64,000 nucleotides of DNA from DASUAS01 sp963720765 (lineage in GTDB: Bacteria > Actinomycetota > Acidimicrobiia > IMCC26256 > DASPTH01), in NCBI GenBank assembly GCA_963720765.1, contig CAVRGS010000008.1, forward strand, positions 1 through 64,000, written 5' to 3'. Below, in pieces: positions 9,120 through 18,006 of the stretch. Position 1 is the first letter of the stretch. Every line of letters begins with the position of its first letter. Both the position numbers and the translations under genes were made by a program. The notes under the pieces were generated by a model that saw nothing but the letters and a program-made list of their open reading frames with translations, made no database searches and was not told where the DNA came from.

Positions 9120-10394
9120 ATGACCGACGTCGCCACACCGTCGCCCGAAGTCCTCGCCAACGCAGCGAGCGCGGCCGCCGCCGCCACATACGCCCCGTCA
9201 AGGGTTCCGCAGATCGGTGACCGTCCTGCCCGTCGGGCCCGGCGGTACACGATCATCTCGGTCGACGATCACCTGGTTGAGCCACCCGACATGTTCGAAG
9301 GACGTATGCCGGCGAAGTTCGCCGACCGCTCGCCCCGCGTGGTGGAGACGGCCGATGGCAATCACGCCTGGGTGCTCGACGGCACCGTGTTGTCTCAGAT
9401 CGCGATCAACGCTGTCGCCGGGCAGCAGAAGGACAGCGTCTTCGTCGAGCCGACGCGGTTCGAAATGATCCGTGCTGGCGCCTACGACGTGCACGAACGG
9501 ATCGCCGACATGGACGTCGATGGCGTCTACGCGTCGTTGAACTTCCCCTCGCTCGTCGGCTTCGCCGGAGTCCGCCTCCAGGGCCTCCCTGACCAGGAGT
9601 TTGCGCTCGCCACGGTCAAGGCCTGGAACGACTGGAACGTCGAGGTGTGGGCGGGCTCGTATCCCGACCGGCTGATCGCCTGTCAGATCCCGTGGCTCAA
9701 CAACGCCGAGGTCGCGGCGGCCGAGATCCGACGGAACGCCGCTCGTGGCTGCAAGGCGGTCACCTTCCCCGAGCTCCCGGGAAAGCTCGGCTTCGAACCG
9801 CTTTCTTCGCCGTTCTGGGACCCGTTCTGGGAAGCCTGCGAAGAGACCGAGACGATCATCTGCGTTCACACCGGCTCATCGGGCCTTCCGGCACTCACCG
9901 AGAAGACCGGGTCCGTCGGCGCGATCTTCGGAGCCGGCTACGCCATGTTGACGGCGATGGACTGGTTGTTCGCGCGTATGGCGTTGCGCTTCCCAGGCCT
10001 GAAGATCTGTCTCAGCGAAGGCGGTATCGGCTGGGTGGCTGGCGTGTTCGACCGCCTCGACCACGCCGAGGGCTACCGCGACTCCCGCACCAGCTGGCCC
10101 GACCACATGCGGCCCGCCGACGTCTTCCGGCGCAACTTCTGGTTCTGCACGCTGAACGACCCCTCCGCCATGTCGCAGCGGCATCGGATCGGTCTCGACA
10201 AGATCACCTACGAGGTCGACTACCCGCACGCCGACACCGGATGGCCCGACAGCCAGCAACGCCTCCATCGCCTCATCGGCGAACTCCCGAAGGAGGAGGC
10301 CGACATGATCGCTTGGCGCAACGCGTCTGAACTGTTCCGCCACCCCGTGCCCGCAGCCATGCAGGACAACCCCGAGGCGGACGGCAATGACTGA
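9120..10394 (+). CDS. Amidohydrolase-2 family metal-dependent hydrolase
   Basis: This 424-residue TIM-barrel protein is of the amidohydrolase-2 type, the family of ACMSD and related decarboxylases. Probable metal ligands are visible in order: VDDHLVEPPD near residue 50, ICVHTGSSG, CLSEGGIGWV, and the final VDYPHADTGWPDS. The family decarboxylates or hydrolyses ring-derived acids. It is the first of several paralogs in this window. The ATG has only a weak upstream purine run. It ends just before a convergent ECH gene. Confidence 0.85.
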   Translation: MTDVATPSPEVLANAASAAAAATYAPSRVPQIGDRPARRARRYTIISVDDHLVEPPDMFEGRMPAKFADRSPRVVETADGNHAWVLDGTVLSQIAINAVAGQQKDSVFVEPTRFEMIRAGAYDVHERIADMDVDGVYASLNFPSLVGFAGVRLQGLPDQEFALATVKAWNDWNVEVWAGSYPDRLIACQIPWLNNAEVAAAEIRRNAARGCKAVTFPELPGKLGFEPLSSPFWDPFWEACEETETIICVHTGSSGLPALTEKTGSVGAIFGAGYAMLTAMDWLFARMALRFPGLKICLSEGGIGWVAGVFDRLDHAEGYRDSRTSWPDHMRPADVFRRNFWFCTLNDPSAMSQRHRIGLDKITYEVDYPHADTGWPDSQQRLHRLIGELPKEEADMIAWRNASELFRHPVPAAMQDNPEADGND

Positions 10395-10407
10395 CGTCGT
10401 CGCGGAG

Positions 10408-11211
10408 TCACTCGCCGGTGAACTCCGCCGGGCGCTGTTCCACCAACGCCTGCACGCCCTCGCGCCGGTCGCGCGTCGTCGAGATCAGCGCCTGGGCCGC
10501 GCGTTCTTCTTCGAAAGCGGTGAGCATGTCGCTGTCGAGCGAGCGTCGATAGAGGCGCTTGGTCATGCCGAGCGCCCGGGTCGGTCCCGCCGCCAACCGC
10601 ACCGCCAGCTCGGTCGCTGTCGCCACGACGTCAGCGGCTGGGACGCAGCGGTTCACAACGCCCCACGACGCCAGCGTCTCCGACGTCACCGGTTCGCTGA
10701 GCATGGCGATCTCGTTGAGGCGGTGGAAGGGAATGACCCGCGGGAGGAAGTACGGGTCGCCGGCATGCGGGACCATGCCGCGCCGCGTGAACACGTGCGT
10801 CCACCGGGCACCCTCCGCCGCGACGACGAGGTCGGCGAGGAGCGCCAGCATCCACCCGGCACCGGCGACCGTGCCGGTGACCGCTGAGACCACCGGTGTC
10901 TCGGTCTCCCACAGCTGCTGGAACAAGCGTTGGTAGTCGACCGTGAGATAGCGGTAGTCGAGCGGAGTGAGATCCTTCGCGGCGTCAGGACCGGCGGTGA
11001 TGTCTGCGCCCGTGCAGAAGTCGCGCTCGTTCCCCGCGAGGACGATTGCCCGCACGGTGTGGTCGGCATCGGCCCGCTGCAGGAACGTCCGCAGCGCGTT
11101 GCAGCTCTCGAAGTCGATGGCGTTGCGGCGGGCAGGGCGGTCGAGCGTCAACACTGCCACCGCACCGGTCGTCTCGAAGCGCACACCCTCGACTGTCACA
11201 GAATCTGACAC
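10408..11211 (-). CDS. Enoyl-CoA hydratase/isomerase family protein
   Basis: This 267-residue crotonase-fold protein has LDRPARRNAIDF at the N-terminus, the oxyanion segment GNERDFCTGADIT near residue 65, and TVAGAGWMLALLADLVVAAE. At the site following FTRRGMVPH, where hydratases carry a catalytic glutamate, it reads AGDPYFLP, so an isomerase or other crotonase activity is possible. The likely start is GTG at 11211, only 16 nt from the divergent ligase start, leaving almost no leader; GTG at 11199 is an alternative. Confidence 0.87.
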   Translation of the reverse strand: MSDSVTVEGVRFETTGAVAVLTLDRPARRNAIDFESCNALRTFLQRADADHTVRAIVLAGNERDFCTGADITAGPDAAKDLTPLDYRYLTVDYQRLFQQLWETETPVVSAVTGTVAGAGWMLALLADLVVAAEGARWTHVFTRRGMVPHAGDPYFLPRVIPFHRLNEIAMLSEPVTSETLASWGVVNRCVPAADVVATATELAVRLAAGPTRALGMTKRLYRRSLDSDMLTAFEEERAAQALISTTRDRREGVQALVEQRPAEFTGE

Positions 11212-11226
11212 TAGCGTCTACCGCCG

Positions 11227-12726
11227 ATGAACCTCGCCGGCCTCCTTCGCCATGCTGCCACGTGCTTCCCTGAGCGACCCGCGGTGACGTGGCGGGACAC
11301 GACGATCGACTACGCCGAGCTCGAACGCCGAGTGGCGGCGATGGACGGGTGGCTGCGGTCCGTCGGCGCGGGACGCGACACGCGCGTCGCGCTGTTCTTG
11401 GACAACCGCCTCGAGTACCTCGTCGCCATGTTCGCCACGTGGCGGTCGGGCGCCACCCTCGTCCCGTGCAACGCGCGCCTGACCACCGACGAGCTGGCGT
11501 TCCTGGTCGGTGACGCCGGCGCCACGGTCGTTCTCACCGACGGCGCGCACGAGCAGACCGCCAGGGCAGCAGCCGGCGCGAGCGGGAACGCCGCGACGGT
11601 GGGTGTCGTCGGCGTCGACCGCCTCGAGGGTCCGCCTCCGCCCGACGAGGCCGACGTCGACCCCAGCGACGTGGCCTGGATCTTCTACACGTCCGGCACC
11701 ACGGGACATCCGAAGGGAGCGATGCTGTCGCACGCGGTCCTGCATTTCGTGACGGTGTCGTGGCTGGCCGACCTCACGCCGCTCGACGAGACCGACGTGA
11801 CGCTGCACGCCGCGCCCCTCAGTCACGGCGCGGGGTTCCACGCCATCGCGGCCACCGCCCGCGCCGCCCACCAGGTCATCACGCCGACCCCGAGCTTCGA
11901 CCCGGCCGGCGTGCTCGCCCTGGTCGACGACCACGGAGTCACCAACACCTGGATGGTGCCGACGCAGATCGTCATGCTCACGGACGCCGCGCCCGCCGAC
12001 GTCGTCCTCCCGACGCTCGAGTACGTCGTCTACGGCGGTGCACCCATGACGCCGGCGGCCACGCAGCGAGCCCTCGATCGGTTCGGGCCGATCTTCGTGC
12101 AGCTCTACGGGCAGGGCGAGACGCCGATGACCGCCACCGTGCTCCGTCGCCAGGACCATCGCCCGGACGCGCTCGGCTCGGCCGGCCGCGCCCGTCCAGG
12201 CGTCGACGTGCGGATCATGAACGAGAACGGCGAGCTGGCACCGCCCGGCACGGTCGGCGAGGTCGTCGTGCGCGGTCCATCGGTGATGAGCGGCTACTGG
12301 AACCGACCCGAGGCCTCCGCCGAGACGCTTCGCGACGGCTGGCTCCACACCGGCGACCTCGGGCGCATCACCGACGACGGTCTGCTCCACCTCCTCGACC
12401 GCACCAAGGACATGATCATCTCGGGTGGCTCCAATGTGTACGCGGTCGAGGTCGAGCAGGTGCTGAGCGCCCATCCCGACGTGGCCGATGTCGCCGTGGT
12501 CGGCGTGCCCGACGACTTGTGGGGCGAGCTGGTCGTCGCCGTCGTCGTCCCCGCCGCCGGCGACGGTTCGCGGCTCGACACCGCCGCGCTCGAAGCGCAC
12601 TGCCGCGCCGCGCTGGCGGGCTACAAGATCCCACGACGTTGGGAACAGGTCGAGACCCTCCCGCGCAATGCCTACGGGAAGGTGCTCAAGCGTGAGCTGC
12701 GCGGGGAGCTGGGCACGAACGCATGA
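11227..12726 (+). CDS. Long-chain/aryl acyl-CoA synthetase (AMP-binding)
   Basis: This 499-residue ANL-superfamily ligase activates a carboxylic acid to its CoA ester through an acyl-AMP. The P-loop FYTSGTTGHPKGA lies at about residue 157-169, YGQGETPM corresponds to the YGxTE motif, and the hinge and C-terminal domain read LHTGDLGRI, then RTKDMIISGGSNVY. The catalytic lysine lies in NAYGKVLKREL near the C-terminus. It is divergent from the ECH at 10408, with a very short shared promoter, and leads into the quinone-oxidoreductase-like gene. Confidence 0.92.
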   Translation: MNLAGLLRHAATCFPERPAVTWRDTTIDYAELERRVAAMDGWLRSVGAGRDTRVALFLDNRLEYLVAMFATWRSGATLVPCNARLTTDELAFLVGDAGATVVLTDGAHEQTARAAAGASGNAATVGVVGVDRLEGPPPPDEADVDPSDVAWIFYTSGTTGHPKGAMLSHAVLHFVTVSWLADLTPLDETDVTLHAAPLSHGAGFHAIAATARAAHQVITPTPSFDPAGVLALVDDHGVTNTWMVPTQIVMLTDAAPADVVLPTLEYVVYGGAPMTPAATQRALDRFGPIFVQLYGQGETPMTATVLRRQDHRPDALGSAGRARPGVDVRIMNENGELAPPGTVGEVVVRGPSVMSGYWNRPEASAETLRDGWLHTGDLGRITDDGLLHLLDRTKDMIISGGSNVYAVEVEQVLSAHPDVADVAVVGVPDDLWGELVVAVVVPAAGDGSRLDTAALEAHCRAALAGYKIPRRWEQVETLPRNAYGKVLKRELRGELGTNA

Positions 12727-12755
12727 CTTCCCTGACTGCCTCCCAAGCCACCGGC
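12725..12755 (+). repeat. Short repeat shared with 17796-17826
   Basis: GACTTCC-n-TGACTGCCTCCCAAGCCA-n-CGGC occurs here and at 17796-17826 with two mismatches across about 31 nt. Here it leads into the oxidoreductase start; there it leads into an ACAD remnant. It looks like a scar of duplication or rearrangement rather than a regulatory site. Confidence 0.5.
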
Positions 12756-12763
12756 GGTGTGAC

Positions 12764-13711
12764 ATGAAGGCGGTCTTCTTCGAAGCGCACGGCGGCCCGG
12801 AGGTCTTGCAGTACGGCGACGTTCCGGACCCGGTCGCCGAAGCGGGCCAGGTCGTGGTCGACGTGCACGCCGCCAGCGTGAACGGTGCGGATTGGCGGGT
12901 GCGGCAAGGGGCGTACCGTCCCGGGACGTACCGCGTCGCTCCCGACCTTCCGCACATCCTCGGGCGGGACTTCTCCGGCGTCGTGAGTGCCGTGGGCGCG
13001 GACACCGACCTCGCGATCGGGGATGCGGTGTTCGGCGTGTGCGACAACGCGGGTGGTGTCCTCCTCGAGGGCGCCTACGCGGAGAGGATCGCCATGAGGG
13101 CCGCGATCCTCGCCCGGAAGCCCGACGCGCTCACGCACGTCGAGGCGGCGGCCGTCGCACTGATCGGTCTGACCGCGGTGGTCTCGATCGAGGACACCCT
13201 CCAGCTCCGAGCCGGCGAGACCATCCTCATCCAGGGCGGCGCCGGGGGCGTGGGCGGATTTGCCGTCCAGGTTGCCAAGCACCTCGGTGCCCGGGTGATC
13301 ACCACCGCCAGCGCCGCCAATTACGACTATGTGCGACAGCTCGGCGCCGACGAGATCATCGACTACCACGAGGTCGACTTCGCCGAAGTGGTCTCCGACT
13401 GCGACGCGGTGTTCGACACCGTCGGCCTCGACGTCATCGAGCGGTGCTACACGGTGGTCAAGCCGGGCGGTCGGGTCGCGTCCATCGCGGTGGGATTCGA
13501 GCTGCCACCGACCTCACGTGACGACATCGTGCGCCTTCGACCGTCGATCCTGCGGGATCGGTCTCACCTCGCACACGTCGTCGATCTCGTCGAGTCGGGC
13601 GCGGTCGCCCTCCCGGAGATCACCGTCTACCCGCTGCGCGACGCGGCGAGCGCTCACCGCGTGAGCGAAGGCCGGCACCTCCGCGGCAAGCTCGTCCTCG
13701 CGGTGCGCTGA
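12764..13711 (+). CDS. Zinc-independent MDR / NADPH:quinone oxidoreductase-like protein
   Basis: This 315-residue medium-chain dehydrogenase/reductase has a GroES-like N-terminal domain (ASVNGADWRVRQG, then GRDFSGVV) and a Rossmann domain with QGGAGGVGGFAVQ near residue 160, in the AXXGXXG style of quinone reductases. No structural zinc cysteine cluster is seen. ATG at 12764 (MKAVFFEAHG) is typical for the family. The 38 nt upstream include a sequence repeated at 17796-17826, suggesting a rearrangement boundary right before this gene. Confidence 0.88.
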   Translation: MKAVFFEAHGGPEVLQYGDVPDPVAEAGQVVVDVHAASVNGADWRVRQGAYRPGTYRVAPDLPHILGRDFSGVVSAVGADTDLAIGDAVFGVCDNAGGVLLEGAYAERIAMRAAILARKPDALTHVEAAAVALIGLTAVVSIEDTLQLRAGETILIQGGAGGVGGFAVQVAKHLGARVITTASAANYDYVRQLGADEIIDYHEVDFAEVVSDCDAVFDTVGLDVIERCYTVVKPGGRVASIAVGFELPPTSRDDIVRLRPSILRDRSHLAHVVDLVESGAVALPEITVYPLRDAASAHRVSEGRHLRGKLVLAVR

Positions 13712-13790
13712 GCTGACCTTGTGAGGACGGTCGCTTCCCACGCATCCAGCAGGAGCACGGCGGCCGCCGCCGGCGACGACGTCGCGTCGC

Positions 13791-14039
13791 CAGCGGATCG
13801 CCCGGCTTCCGCGCGAAGCCGTCGTACTGAACAAGAGATCGGTCGATGCGGTCGCCGATGCGTCGGGGGACGCGGCCGCACGGCTCGTCGGCCTCCCCCA
13901 GGATGTCCTCACTCTGGCTCACAGCGCTCGCGCAACTGCTCCCGATGGTCGAAGCTTCGCGGACATTCGCCAGACCGAGGGAGTCGCGGGCATCAAGCGA
14001 GCACAAGGGGCCCAGTACTCGTCAGGATGGCTGCGATGA
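13791..14039 (+). pseudogene. 3'-terminal fragment of enoyl-CoA hydratase (copy of 21055-21303)
   Basis: This 249-nt in-frame stretch encodes the last 82 residues of an enoyl-CoA hydratase, ending in AQYSSGWLR. At nucleotide level it is nearly identical to the end of the intact ECH at 20470-21303, with about half a dozen mismatches. The match starts abruptly at CAGCGGATCG and has no start codon or active site. Its partner SDR fragment lies at 16355-16500, with ~2.3 kb of unrelated genes between them. Confidence 0.85.
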
Positions 14040-14131
14040 CGGACACGATTCCAGATCGCACCGTTGCAGACGACAGCCTCGGGGTGAACTTGTCTTCGGA
14101 ACCCGGAGTGTCATGACCGCTTTCGGTATCC

Positions 14132-15052
14132 ATGGTTAGCCCAGCGGACACCAGGGCACGGTTCCGGAAATTAGTCGAGTCAGGCCGCGCAATCGTCGTA
14201 CCGGGCGCGCCCAATGCACTGACGGCGAGGTTGATCGAAGACGTCGGCTTCGAGGCCACGTATGTGACAGGAGCAGGGATCGCCAACACCTACTTGGGTG
14301 TGCCAGATATCGGTCTGCTGTCCTTACCTGAGATCGCGTCCCACGTCGAGGCCATCAGCAGCATTGTTCAGACACCACTGATCGTCGACGCCGACACAGG
14401 TTTCGGTAATGCGGTCAATGTTTGGCACACGGTGCGCAGGCTCGAGCGCGCTGGAGCGAGTGCAATACAGATCGAAGATCAGACCTTTCCGAAGCGTTGT
14501 GGTCATTTCGAAGGGAAGTCCACGGTGCCGGCCGAAGAGATGGTCGAGAAGATTCATGCCGCGGTCGAGGGCCGGGAGGATCCAAACTTGTTGATTGTCG
14601 CGCGGACCGATGTCCTTGCTGAACTCGGATTGAAGGAGGCGTGTCGTCGCGCCCAGCTCTATCGCCAGGCGGGCGCCGACATCACGTTCGTGGAAGCGCC
14701 GGTTTCCGAAGAGGAGATCATCATCGTCGGGCGAGAAGTGCCCGGACCGAAGGTGCTGAACATCGTGCAGGGAGGCAAGACGCCGGAGCTGCCTGTGCAT
14801 CGGATCCAGGAACTCGGCTACTCGATCGCCCTCTATGCGAACTTCCCGCTGATCGTCAGCATCGAAGCGGTTCGGAGCGCCTTGCGCACGCTCCACGTCA
14901 CAGGAACCAGTGACGGTACGGCCTATGCGACGTGGGATGAACGGCAGGCGCTCGTGCGAAAGGACTGGTTCGATTCGTTGGGCGACCGGTACGCCGCAGC
15001 TCCACCTCACGACAGCGCGGACTCGACTGCGGGCAGGCAGCCGGGGCACTGA
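14132..15052 (+). CDS. Isocitrate lyase/PEP mutase superfamily protein
   Basis: This 306-residue TIM-barrel protein has the family hallmarks VDADTGFGNA (metal/substrate loop near residue 91) and KRCGH (catalytic cysteine at about residue 123). The K-x-C-G-H form is characteristic of the 2-methylisocitrate lyase/oxaloacetate-decarboxylase-like branch. These enzymes make or break C-C bonds beside a carboxylate. ATG at 14132 gives a normal N-terminus. Its base composition is slightly less GC-rich than neighbours, and it lies inside the segment separating the two halves of the ECH/SDR duplicate. Confidence 0.88.
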   Translation: MVSPADTRARFRKLVESGRAIVVPGAPNALTARLIEDVGFEATYVTGAGIANTYLGVPDIGLLSLPEIASHVEAISSIVQTPLIVDADTGFGNAVNVWHTVRRLERAGASAIQIEDQTFPKRCGHFEGKSTVPAEEMVEKIHAAVEGREDPNLLIVARTDVLAELGLKEACRRAQLYRQAGADITFVEAPVSEEEIIIVGREVPGPKVLNIVQGGKTPELPVHRIQELGYSIALYANFPLIVSIEAVRSALRTLHVTGTSDGTAYATWDERQALVRKDWFDSLGDRYAAAPPHDSADSTAGRQPGH

Positions 15053-15245
15053 AGGCCGAACTCTGCGGGTGTCGTCGCCGAGCGACCACCAAAGACGCGG
15101 CCCGGCCATCCGCCGGGTCGAAGGCGCAGCACTGCGTCGCCAACCCGGCTCGCCTCGCGGGGAATCTTCTTCCCAGTTGAAGGGATCCGCGAGTGAAGGG
15201 ATTCGCGAGACCCGCACGGCCCGATGACACCACCATTTCCGGGGA

Positions 15246-15539
15246 GTGTCGGTGACCGAAGGAGCGGTTGACGACTCTGTGAAGCCGTCTAGCCTCGCTC
15301 CTGTGCGCGCCGGTACTTCCCCGATGGGCAGAATGGCGAGCGACCCGCCGCTTCGCGGCGAGCGCGACTCCGTGAGTCAGGCGCTCGAGGCGGCCGGCCG
15401 CCAGTTCTGCGATCACGAGGCGTACGTGGACGGCCCGGAGCCATTCACCTTCGGCGAGTGGCTGGTCCGCTCCCGCGGCGTGGCCGCCAATCTCACCGCC
15501 GCCGGGGCACGGCACGACATCGACCGTACCCGCTCGTAA
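15246..15539 (+). pseudogene. N-terminal fragment of an acyl-CoA synthetase
   Basis: The 97-codon frame contains SVSQALEAAGRQF, EAYVDGPEPFTFGEW and RGVAANLTAAGARHD, matching the first ~70 residues of an AMP-binding acyl-CoA ligase up to where GVRxGD would be expected. It then stops after DIDRTRS. No P-loop or later motif follows, so the gene has been truncated. It may once have been co-transcribed with the CMD gene at 15613. Confidence 0.65.
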
Positions 15540-15612
15540 CCGGCAGCGTTGCGAAGACCGGTTCATCACCGCTCGACTGTGCGCAACGCCAACACGATGA
15601 AGGAGAAGCAAC

Positions 15613-16278
15613 ATGGCACGCTTGCGAGAAGTCTCGCGAGGCGAAGTGACGTCGCAGGAAATCCTCGACATCTACCAGAAGCTCTTCGGTGATCGCGATC
15701 CCGTGTCTGAGCCTGGGACGGCGACTGGGACACCGGGAGATTGGTGGACGGTCTTTGCTCTGGATCCCGAACTCTTCCACATCATGCGACTACGGCATAT
15801 GTGGCAATACGGCCCCAACCGGGAGCTTGATCCGGTCTTGCGTGAGATCGCGCTGGCTCGTACCGGATGGATGGTCGGATCGCAGTTCGTGTTCTCTCAG
15901 AAGTGCAAGTCCATGCGTAATGTTGGCATCTCCGACGAGAGGGTGGCCGCGATACCGACGTGGTCGAGCTCGACCTGTTTCACCGCGCTCGAGCGTCAGG
16001 TCCTCGCCTACACCGAGGACCTGATTCGCGGCGGACGCGTGCCGGAGCAACGTATGACGGCGCTCAAGGAATCTCTGTCAGACGTCGCAGTGCTGGAGCT
16101 CACGTTCATCGTGACGACCTATATAGGAAGTTCCATCATCTGTCAGGCGCTGCATCTTGAGTACGACAACCGGGATGATCCAGTGGTCGAGGTGCCGGCG
16201 CCGACGGGGCAAGTCGAGGGATGGTTCGACAGAATGCACAACGACATCGCCGGGCTCGATTCTGAATCGGCTGTCTGA
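15613..16278 (+). CDS. Carboxymuconolactone decarboxylase-like protein
   Basis: This 221-residue protein carries one CMD/AhpD-type helical domain. Its centre reads PVLREIALARTGWMVG, FSQKCKSMRNVGISDERV, then FTALERQVLAYTEDLI, with a C-terminal extension. A single cysteine remains in the region where AhpD enzymes have CxxC, so peroxidase activity is unlikely. The ATG follows AAGGAGAAGCAAC, a clear ribosome binding site. Such proteins accompany aromatic and terpenoid degradation genes; a decarboxylase or lactonase-associated role is inferred. Confidence 0.83.
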   Translation: MARLREVSRGEVTSQEILDIYQKLFGDRDPVSEPGTATGTPGDWWTVFALDPELFHIMRLRHMWQYGPNRELDPVLREIALARTGWMVGSQFVFSQKCKSMRNVGISDERVAAIPTWSSSTCFTALERQVLAYTEDLIRGGRVPEQRMTALKESLSDVAVLELTFIVTTYIGSSIICQALHLEYDNRDDPVVEVPAPTGQVEGWFDRMHNDIAGLDSESAV

Positions 16279-16354
16279 GCCATGCCACTGGACGCCGTGA
16301 CGAGCGAGGTCTCGGCTGGCGTATTCCGACCCAAGGTTTGCAAGGAGGCGCAGA

Positions 16355-16500
16355 GTGGCTGGCTTGCGTGACGGAAAGATCGCGTTGGTGACCGGCGCCG
16401 GACACGGCATCGGCCGTGGACACGCCCTGGAGCTGGCGGCGCAGGGCGCCACGGTCGTGGTCGATGACCCTGGGCAGTTCGGTGCACGGCGAGCACGCAA
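16355..16500 (+). pseudogene. 5'-terminal fragment of an SDR (copy of 21343-21488)
   Basis: From GTG at 16355 the sequence copies the start of the intact SDR at 21343 for about 145 nt, encoding LRDGKIALVTGAGHGIGRGH and the following helix. An extra base around 16468 (GACCCTGGG against GACCTGGG) breaks the frame, and similarity ends near 16500. It is the second half of the split duplicate whose first half is the ECH fragment at 13791. Confidence 0.85.
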
Positions 16501-16673
16501 AGGTAGGTGAGCAGCCGGATCCGGCTGGTGGCGGCGCGGCGAAGGGCAGCGCGGCGAACGGATCGAGCGTCTGATGACCCCCGGGCGTCCAGCCAGCGGG
16601 GGCCGGGCGCCGGGCGCTCGGTGAAGGCCAGCCGCTAGAAGCCGACCTCGGCGCGGTCGTCGCTGCGCCTGAG

Positions 16674-17114
16674 CTAAGGACCGAGGAACAGCGCGTTCTC
16701 ACTTCGGCCGTCGATGGTCACCCGCCGGTTGGCGAAGCGCCACACGCCGTCCACGGTCCGGTACTGGTCGATGTAGCGGCCCCACTGATCCAGGCCGATG
16801 TCCGTGATCACCGCGTAGTAGCACCGGCTCGTCGCCGACGACCGGTCGACGAGATCGATCTGAAGCGTCGAGGTCATGTGGCGCAGGTACTTCGGATGCT
16901 GACCGAACTGGGCCACGCGCTCCGTTGCGACGGTGAAGATGGTGAGAATGGCCTCTGGGCCGGTGAGGATCGGCCCGTCACCGACCTGCATCGCCGCGTC
17001 GGGAGCGAAGAGGTCCATGACCTGATCGAAACGTCCGCTGTCCCCGTTGGCGTTGTAACGGGCGACGAGATCGCGGATGCTCTCACGTGCTTCGAGCTCC
17101 CACGTATCCACCAT
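16674..17114 (-). CDS. SnoaL-like (NTF2 fold) protein
   Basis: This 146-residue protein matches the SnoaL-like domain: an N-terminal helix (ESIRDLVARYNANGDSGRFD), FAPDAAMQVGDG, a central segment LRHMTSTLQIDLVD, and a final strand RYIDQYRTVDGVWRFANRRV. Ring-hydroxylating dioxygenase beta-like and ketosteroid-isomerase-like proteins share this fold. It stands alone on the minus strand amid gene fragments. The upstream 17115-17380 has no gene I can recognise. Confidence 0.8.
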   Translation of the reverse strand: MVDTWELEARESIRDLVARYNANGDSGRFDQVMDLFAPDAAMQVGDGPILTGPEAILTIFTVATERVAQFGQHPKYLRHMTSTLQIDLVDRSSATSRCYYAVITDIGLDQWGRYIDQYRTVDGVWRFANRRVTIDGRSENALFLGP

Positions 17115-17384
17115 TGCCTCCCGCCCCTCGGCTCCCTACCCGGCGTCTTCCGAGCTCCGATCGGCTGGCGCGTCAGCAAGGCTGAAGCGTCGAGCGGCGG
17201 GGCGCTCTTCGTATGACCGGACTGATCCACCGTCTTTTCTAGCACGGCGGTTGAACAGTTCAAGCGGCACACTCACGGATCCGTTGCCGTTTGTTCATCG
17301 CCCGGCGACAGAGATCTTTTGTATATAGATCGGTACCAGGCTCGACGAGAATGACCGCCCGCACCCATCTCAACATGTGTCGAC

Positions 17385-17779
17385 CGATCCCGAGGATGGG
17401 CAACTACAGCGTGGCGGGCGGCGCGCTTCGTCACTGGCTGCTCAACTTGCACGAGGCGTTGGCCGGCACGGGTGTCTATGTGGCGCATGTGCCCATCGCC
17501 GGGTTGATCGGACCGGAGTTGGACCCTGACACGATCGCCCAGCTCTCTTGGGAGCTGTACACCAAGCGTGACGAGGCAGAGCACCCATACGGCCTGCTGG
17601 ACAAGTACTCGTCGGGCAAGCTCTCATCGGCCAAGGTCCTCACCGTTGCGCGGGTCCTTGACGTCCTACGTCGAACTGCGTATCGCGACGATCGGTCACG
17701 GGCGCGCGCGGCTGTCACCGCGTGCGAGGTGTCGATCACGGGTCAGGTCGACACCGGATGGGACATCAGGCCGAAATGA
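17385..17779 (+). pseudogene. C-terminal fragment of an atypical SDR, then unrecognised sequence
   Basis: The frame contains YSVAGGALRHWLLNLHEAL, AGTGVYVAHVPIAGLIG and DPDTIAQLSWELYTKRDEAE. This resembles the C-terminal half of an atypical short-chain dehydrogenase in which the YxxxK lysine is not conserved. No Rossmann motif precedes it. After about 17590 the sequence (DKYSSGKLSSAKVL onward) no longer resembles an SDR and I do not recognise it; it may be joined from another source. I read the whole as a chimeric remnant. Confidence 0.5.
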
Positions 17780-17795
17780 AAGCGTCGTTACGATC

Positions 17796-17826
17796 GACTT
17801 CCGTGACTGCCTCCCAAGCCATCGGC
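17796..17826 (+). repeat. Short repeat shared with 12725-12755
   Basis: This is the second copy of the ~31-nt sequence containing TGACTGCCTCCCAAGCCA. It is located just before the ACAD remnant and 200 nt before the thiolase-like gene. Confidence 0.5.
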
Positions 17827-17865
17827 CTCGAGGAGATCGGTCACGACGTGGGTGTCGATGATCTC

Positions 17866-18006
17866 GATACCGTGCTCGGCGGCACGGGGTTCACGTTCGA
17901 GCACGACGCCAACCTCTGCGTCGAGCGCGCCCACCTCCTCGGGCATGCGTTCGGCGACAGCCGCGATGTGCCGTCGCGGCTCATCCGTCTCCCCGCGGCG
18001 GTGTGA
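17866..18006 (+). pseudogene. C-terminal fragment of acyl-CoA dehydrogenase
   Basis: The last 46 codons read GGTGFTFEHDANLCVERAHL, then LGHAFGDSRDV, which is the closing helix of an ACAD small-subunit-type protein. Compare IGFTLEHDLQRFVRRI in the intact gene at 35292. Nothing upstream supplies the rest. Its TGA overlaps the ATG of the downstream thiolase-like gene (TGATG), so the coupling typical of an intact ACAD-thiolase operon has been preserved on a truncated gene. Confidence 0.65.

Noticed and set aside
11203..11222. Sixth copy of motif A between the ECH and the acyl-CoA ligase
   Set aside because: ATCTGAC-N6-GTCTACC keeps only part of each arm and overlaps the ECH start codon. It is too weak to list as a site, though the divergent position fits.
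11218..13047. Long minus-strand frame (609 codons) opposite the acyl-CoA ligase
   Set aside because: The composition is unlike a protein and has no recognisable motif. The plus strand carries the P-loop, hinge and catalytic lysine of a ligase.
15179..15210. Two copies of GAAGGGATYCGCGAG
   Set aside because: This is a short direct repeat with no gene in a position to be regulated and no copies elsewhere that I noticed. It is probably local slippage.
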